This document shows, piece after piece, positions 60,253-64,000 of a DNA stretch of 64,000 nt (its first letter is position 1; the number at the start of each line of letters is the position of its first letter). Source of the stretch: JBKPNX01 sp046732855. Its GTDB lineage: Bacteria; Pseudomonadota; Alphaproteobacteria; Geminicoccales; Geminicoccaceae. Below the pieces are notes generated by a model. That model ran no database searches. It worked only from the letters and a program-made list of their open reading frames with translations, and was not told the DNA's origin. The DNA lies in NCBI GenBank assembly GCA_046732855.1, contig JBKPNX010000068.1:12284-76283 (forward strand), written 5' to 3'. Position numbers and translations under genes: made by a program.

Positions 60253-61545
60253 TCAGCCAGCTGCGTCACGCTCCAGTGCGGCCGTCAGCCAGTCCGGCAG
60301 ACGTTCGTCGGCGAATCCCGCCGCCGGCTCGATGCGCGGCTTCACCACGACGAATTTGGTCCCTTCGACCATTACCTCTGCCGCTCGCGGTCGCGAATTG
60401 TAGTCCGACGCCATGACCGCACCATAGGCGCCCGCGTCGGTGAATACTACCAGGTCACCGGCATGAAGAGGCGGTAAATCGCGCGCCCGGGCAAACACGT
60501 CGGTGCTCTCGCAGATCGGGCCCACCACGTCGACCGCCGCCCCGGGCACCCCCGCGGGCGCCTGGAAGACCGGCAAAATGGCGTGATAGGCGTCGTACAG
60601 GGCCGGCCGTAACAGATTGTTCATGCCGGCATCCAGGATCACGCAGAGCCGATCGCCGCCCTCTTTGACGTACAGCACCCGGCTGAGCAGGACGCCGGCG
60701 TCGGCAACCAGGTAACGACCAGGCTCGAATACCAGTTCCGCGTCCAGACCCGCGGTCAACCGGCGGATCAACGCGCCATACGCGCCGAGGTCGAGCGGCG
60801 GCTCTCCCCGATAGGCCACCCCAAAGCCGCCGCCGAGATCCAGTCGGCGCGGCGCCATGCCGGCCGCTCCGAGCGCCCGCACCAGCTCGATGCCGCGCCG
60901 GTAGGCCGCCTCGAACGGCGCCAGGCTCGTGATCTGCGACCCGATGTGCAGATGCAGGCCGACCAGCTCGATTCCAGCCAGCCGCCGCGCCATCTCGTAG
61001 GCCTCCAGCGCCTGATCGTAGGCGATGCCGAACTTGTCGTGACGCCGGCCGGTGCTGATCTTGTCGTGCGTGTCGGCGCCAACGTCGGGATTGACCCGGA
61101 GCGCCACCGGCGCGCGCAACCTGCGCGCCGCTGCCACCTCGCCGAGCGCGATCAGCTCGGGCACCGATTCGACATTGAACTGGGCGATACCGGCAGCGAG
61201 CGCCTGCACCATCTCGTCGCGGCTCTTGCCGACCCCGGAGAACACGATGCGCTGCGGCGGCACGCCGGCCGCGAGCGCGCGCTGCAACTCGCCGCCCGAC
61301 ACGATCTCCGCGCCCGCGCCCGCCGCCGCGAGGGTGCGCACGACCGCGAGATTGCTGTTCGCCTTGAGCGCATAGCAGACCATGACCCGTTGACCGGCGA
61401 ACGCGGCGAGGAAGCGGCGCAGCCGCTCGCGCATGACCGCGCCGGCATAGACGTAGGCGGGCGTGCCTACCGCGGCCGCGATCTCGGCGAGCGGTACCCG
61501 GTCGGCATGCAGCTGGCCGTCCAGGTAGCTGAAGCCAGCGCTCAC
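60253..61545 (-). CDS. lysA: Diaminopimelate decarboxylase
   Basis: This PLP enzyme converts meso-DAP to L-lysine. The 430-residue fold-III protein has the PLP Lys in MVCYALKANSNLAVV, substrate/PLP block HDKISTGRRHDKFGI, HIGSQITSLAPF, the glycine loop LDLGGGFGVAYRGE, and EPGRYLVADAGVLL. GPICESTDVFARAR carries the catalytic Cys-Glu, and the Tyr near the end is in TDAGAYGAVMASDYNSRPR. The start is GTG, overlapping the lptM stop as GTGA, so the two are coupled. Meso-DAP is shared with murE upstream in the window. Confidence 0.97.
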   Translation of the reverse strand: MSAGFSYLDGQLHADRVPLAEIAAAVGTPAYVYAGAVMRERLRRFLAAFAGQRVMVCYALKANSNLAVVRTLAAAGAGAEIVSGGELQRALAAGVPPQRIVFSGVGKSRDEMVQALAAGIAQFNVESVPELIALGEVAAARRLRAPVALRVNPDVGADTHDKISTGRRHDKFGIAYDQALEAYEMARRLAGIELVGLHLHIGSQITSLAPFEAAYRRGIELVRALGAAGMAPRRLDLGGGFGVAYRGEPPLDLGAYGALIRRLTAGLDAELVFEPGRYLVADAGVLLSRVLYVKEGGDRLCVILDAGMNNLLRPALYDAYHAILPVFQAPAGVPGAAVDVVGPICESTDVFARARDLPPLHAGDLVVFTDAGAYGAVMASDYNSRPRAAEVMVEGTKFVVVKPRIEPAAGFADERLPDWLTAALERDAAG

Positions 61546-61793
61546 TCCACGGACTCCTCGTTTTCCTCCGGTTCGGGAAAGGTACTCGGATCCCCATAGG
61601 TATCGGGATTCTCGATCGCGCCAGGCGCGTCTTCGTTGTCTTCGTCGTCCGCCTCGGGCGGGAGCTCGAGCGGTCCCTTCTTGCCACAGGCGGCGAGCGA
61701 CGCCAGCAGCAGGGACAGACCCAGCGCACGCCGGGTGATCCTGCGGCCTCCCGGCGAAGAATGTCTTGGCTCATTCGATCGCAAGTGCGACAT
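61542..61793 (-). CDS. lptM: LptM-like small lipoprotein (YifL family)
   Basis: The 83-residue lipoprotein has signal peptide and lipobox LASLAAC at about residue 35, directly followed by GKKGPLELPPE, the LptM/YifL hallmark. LptM assists disulfide maturation of the LptD/E LPS translocon in enterobacteria; the same role here is inference from family. The rest is acidic (DDEDNEDAP...) and disordered. The N-terminus before the hydrophobic core is long and polar; ATG 61793 was chosen over the frame further upstream. Coupling: GTGA overlap with lysA; its start lies inside the preceding small lipoprotein gene. Confidence 0.82.
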   Translation of the reverse strand: MSHLRSNEPRHSSPGGRRITRRALGLSLLLASLAACGKKGPLELPPEADDEDNEDAPGAIENPDTYGDPSTFPEPEENEESVE

Positions 61794-61923
61794 GATTGCC
61801 CACCAACGCCAACCCGTGGCCCGCTTCGAGCCAGATGTCACCCAGATGAAGCCGGCCGCCAAGGGAGCAGCCGCAGAGCAAGAGAAGCGTCGCGAGCGGG
61901 AGCGCACGTATGACGCGGCTCAC
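61771..61923 (-). CDS. 50-residue lipoprotein between argH and lptM
   Basis: GTG 61923 overlaps the argH stop as GTGA and encodes 50 residues. The basic start (SRVIRALP) is followed by a hydrophobic stretch and the lipobox LLLLCGC, with SLGGRLHLGDIWLEAGHGLAL after it. It ends inside the first codons of lptM (23-nt overlap). Size, lipobox and coupled overlaps on both sides argue that it is a real, translated gene in the argH-lptM-lysA operon. The mature peptide would be only about 35 residues. I do not recognise a family. Confidence 0.6.
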   Translation of the reverse strand: MSRVIRALPLATLLLLCGCSLGGRLHLGDIWLEAGHGLALVGNHVALAIE

Positions 61924-63329
61924 AGATAGCGCTCCTTGGCGGCCTGGACGGCTGCGCGCACCCGCTCCGGCGCGGTGCCGCCGAAGCTGGTGCGCGATGC
62001 GACCGAGCGGTGGACGCTCAGCACCTCGAACACCTCGGCGGTGATCCGCGGCTCGATCGCCTGCAGATCCTCGAGGTCGAGCTCGGCCAAGCCGAGCCCG
62101 CGTTGCTCGGCGCGGCGCACCGCCTGGCTGGCGACGCCGTGGGCCTCCCGGAACGGCAAACCCAGGCGCCGGACCAGCCAGTCCGCGAGATCGGTCGCGG
62201 TGGTGTAGCCGATGCCGGCGGCTGCAGCCAGGCGGTCGCGATCGACGGTCATGTCGGTAATCATAGCGGCCATGGCGGCCAGGCAAAGGGCGAGACTATC
62301 GGCCGCGTCGAACACCGGCTCCTTATCTTCCTGCAGGTCCTTGCCGTAGGCGAGGGGCAGGCCCTTGAGCACGACCAGCAGCGCGTTCAGGTCGCCGATC
62401 ACGCGCCCCGTCTTGCCGCGCACCAGCTCGGCGGCGTCCGGGTTGCGCTTTTGCGGCATGATCGAGCTGCCGCTCGAGAATGCCTCGGCCATCTTGACGA
62501 AGGCGAACTGCGGTGTCGACCACAGCACCAGCTCTTCGGCAAGGCGCGACAGGTGCGTGGTCGCAATCGCCGCCACAGCCAGGAACTCGAGCGCGAAGTC
62601 CCGATCGGAGACCGCATCGATCGAGTTCGCCATGGGCGCGGCGAAGCCGAGCGCCGCTGCGGTCGCGGCCCGATCGATCGGAAAGCTCGTGCCGGCGAGC
62701 GCCGCGGCCCCGAGCGGACATTCGTTCAGCCGCATCCGCGCATCGGCGAAGCGGCCCCGATCCCGCCCGAACATCTCGACATAGGCCATGAGATGATGGC
62801 CGAACGTGACCGGCTGCGCCGCCTGAAGGTGGGTGAAGCCGGGCATCACGGCAGCCGCATGCTCCTCGGCGCGAGCCAGGATCGCGGCCTGCAGTTCCTT
62901 GAGCAGGCGATCGGTCCGGTCGATCGCGTCCCGCACCCACATCCGCAGGTCGGTGGCGGCCTGATCATTGCGCGAGCGCGCGGTGTGGAGCTTGCGGCCG
63001 GGCTCGCCGACCAGTTCGGTCAGGCGCGCCTCGATGTTCATGTGGATATCTTCGAGCGCGGCGCTGAACGGGAACTCGCCGGCCTCGATCTCCCGTTGGA
63101 TCCGCTCCAGGCCGCCGATGATGGCATCGCGCTCCGCTGCGCTCAGGATGCCCGCCTGCGCGAGCATCGCTGCGTGCGCCTTCGAGCCCGCGATGTCGTG
63201 CGCATACAGCCGCTTGTCGAAGCCGATCGAGGCGTTTATCTGCTCCATGAGCGGCGCCGGCCCCTGGGCGAAGTGACCGCCCCAGAGGGCGACTGCGCTG
63301 TCCGGCGCCGTGCGAGCGTGCTTGGTCAC
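61920..63329 (-). CDS. argH: Argininosuccinate lyase
   Basis: It splits argininosuccinate into arginine and fumarate. The 469-residue fumarase/aspartase-superfamily protein has N-terminal LWGGHFAQGPAPLMEQINAS, ALEDIHMNIEARL, TARSRNDQAATDLRMW, the catalytic-His block PGFTHLQAAQPVTFGHHL, and the superfamily signature SSIMPQKRNPDAAELVRG. The start is GTG 63329. Only 24 bp separate it from the divergent thioredoxin-like gene, so their promoters overlap or lie inside each other's genes. It is the first gene of the lysA operon. Confidence 0.97.
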   Translation of the reverse strand: MTKHARTAPDSAVALWGGHFAQGPAPLMEQINASIGFDKRLYAHDIAGSKAHAAMLAQAGILSAAERDAIIGGLERIQREIEAGEFPFSAALEDIHMNIEARLTELVGEPGRKLHTARSRNDQAATDLRMWVRDAIDRTDRLLKELQAAILARAEEHAAAVMPGFTHLQAAQPVTFGHHLMAYVEMFGRDRGRFADARMRLNECPLGAAALAGTSFPIDRAATAAALGFAAPMANSIDAVSDRDFALEFLAVAAIATTHLSRLAEELVLWSTPQFAFVKMAEAFSSGSSIMPQKRNPDAAELVRGKTGRVIGDLNALLVVLKGLPLAYGKDLQEDKEPVFDAADSLALCLAAMAAMITDMTVDRDRLAAAAGIGYTTATDLADWLVRRLGLPFREAHGVASQAVRRAEQRGLGLAELDLEDLQAIEPRITAEVFEVLSVHRSVASRTSFGGTAPERVRAAVQAAKERYL

Positions 63330-63353
63330 GATGCGATCCCGAGGGCTGGCGGC

Positions 63354-63881
63354 ATGCGATTCCGTCTTTGGCGCCGGGCGGCGCTGGCGGCGCTGATCAT
63401 CCCACTACCGGCCGCCGCGTTCAACTTCGCTCCGACCGAGCCCAAGCCGGTGCCCGAGCTGACCTTCTTCGACGTCGAGGGGAAGGAGGTCTCGCTCGCG
63501 GACTTTCGCGGCGAGGTGGTGGTGTTGAACCTGTGGGCCACTTGGTGCGCGCCGTGCCGACGCGAGATGCCCTCGCTCGACCGCCTGCAGGCCAAATATG
63601 GCGGCGACGGCCTCGAGGTGATCGCGCTGTCGCTGGATCGCGGCGACGTCGCCAAAGTGCGCGCGTTCTTCGACGAACTGGCGATCTCGAACCTGGCCAT
63701 CTACCAGGATCCGAAGGGCCGCGCCGGCCGCGAGCTGGCCGCTCCCGGCCTGCCGACCACGGTGGTGATCGATCGCGCGGGACAGGAGGTCGGCCGGCTG
63801 CTCGGCCCGGCCGAATGGGACAGCGCCGAGGCGCTCGCCTTGATCCAGACGCTCGTAGGGTCGTCCGGCAGCAGTGACTGA
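63354..63881 (+). CDS. TlpA-family thiol:disulfide oxidoreductase
   Basis: This 175-residue thioredoxin-fold protein has an N-terminal signal sequence (LAALIIPLPAAA, about residues 9-22) and the redox motif WATWCAPCRREMP in the expected place after VVVLNLW. ISNLAIYQDPKGRAGRELAA and GLPTTVVIDRAGQEVG (cis-Pro in LPTT) follow. It probably reduces periplasmic disulfides, as in cytochrome c maturation or protection of envelope proteins. GAGGG lies 8 bp before the ATG. In alphaproteobacteria this gene is often divergent from argH, as here. Confidence 0.92.
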   Translation: MRFRLWRRAALAALIIPLPAAAFNFAPTEPKPVPELTFFDVEGKEVSLADFRGEVVVLNLWATWCAPCRREMPSLDRLQAKYGGDGLEVIALSLDRGDVAKVRAFFDELAISNLAIYQDPKGRAGRELAAPGLPTTVVIDRAGQEVGRLLGPAEWDSAEALALIQTLVGSSGSSD

Positions 63882-63941
63882 GCGGTACGTCGTCCCGCTT
63901 TAGGCCCGTCCTGCCGGCCTAGCTCCGCATCAATCGTTCGT

Positions 63942-64000
63942 TCAGCCCATTCGGCTAGCCTCGATGGCACGCGCGATCGCGTCGCGGACCGACTCGGGTC
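63942..64000 (-). CDS. C-terminal end of an unidentified gene (partial)
   Basis: At the right edge, a minus-strand frame reads PESVRDAIARAIEASRMG and stops at 63942-63944. The helix-like, alanine-rich end looks like a genuine protein C-terminus, but only 19 residues are visible and no family can be named. The 60 bp between it and the thioredoxin gene hold nothing recognisable. Confidence 0.35.
   Translation of the reverse strand, partial: PESVRDAIARAIEASRMG

Overview
The window is high-GC, densely coded DNA, most likely from an alphaproteobacterium. The support is the ftsZ tail ending in DIPAFLRR, the division/wall cluster continuing through lpxC, bamD, recN and ligA, the argH-lptM-lysA-TIGR02302 operon, and an APH-type homoserine kinase. 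I cannot name a genus. All calls come from reading the sequence; no database was searched.

Layout. 1-5.3 kb: end of ispH, thrB, rnhA, a Prx5-type peroxiredoxin, yqgE, a DUF1989 protein and a polysaccharide deacetylase. 5.4-9.8 kb: a TPR protein and a type I secretion ABC transporter with its HlyD-type adaptor. 10.1-13.1 kb: an EamA permease, and a hydroxyacyl-CoA-dehydrogenase-like enzyme coupled to a BKACE (DUF849) enzyme. 13.1-17.8 kb: an AT-richer accessory island. 17.8-21.5 kb: a decayed, repeat-rich stretch with a methyltransferase pseudogene, a lipoprotein and two repeat arrays. 21.5-31.3 kb: ftsH and assorted metabolic genes (2-hydroxyacid dehydrogenase, two SDRs, Crp/Fnr regulator, sulfatase, PhoD-like phosphatase, formyl-THF cyclo-ligase-like protein). 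31.6-55.9 kb: on the minus strand, rsmH-ftsL-ftsI-murE-murF-mraY-murD-ftsW-murG-murC-murB-ddl-ftsQ-ftsA-ftsZ, then lpxC, bamD, recN, ligA. 56.3-63.9 kb: RNase P RNA, an AmpD-like amidase, a TIGR02302 protein, lysA, lptM, a 50-residue lipoprotein and argH on the minus strand, with a divergent TlpA-like thioredoxin.

The most interesting locus is 13.5-17.5 kb. It looks like a lanthipeptide-type RiPP cluster with an unusual arrangement. A 70-residue peptide has a short leader and a core with 7 Cys and 11 Ser/Thr. It is followed by a stand-alone HopA1-like protein (candidate lyase) and a 789-residue protein that joins a PqqD-like (possible RRE) domain, a Ser/Thr-kinase domain and a LanC cyclase domain. 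The LanC zinc site appears to be Cys-Cys-Cys (WCNG...CCG) rather than Cys-Cys-His. HopA1-like lyases are known from class V loci, while kinase-LanC fusions with a zinc site belong to class IV; this locus combines the two. Its base composition, the broken HicB-like antitoxin beside it and the frameshifted ORF inside it suggest horizontal acquisition.

The wall/division genes form a tightly coupled minus-strand run, mostly with 4-nt ATGA/GTGA overlaps. It carries lipid II synthesis (murC-F, mraY, murG, ddl), divisome proteins (ftsL, ftsI, ftsW, ftsQ, ftsA, ftsZ), and then outer-membrane biogenesis (lpxC, bamD). No mraZ is visible upstream of rsmH.
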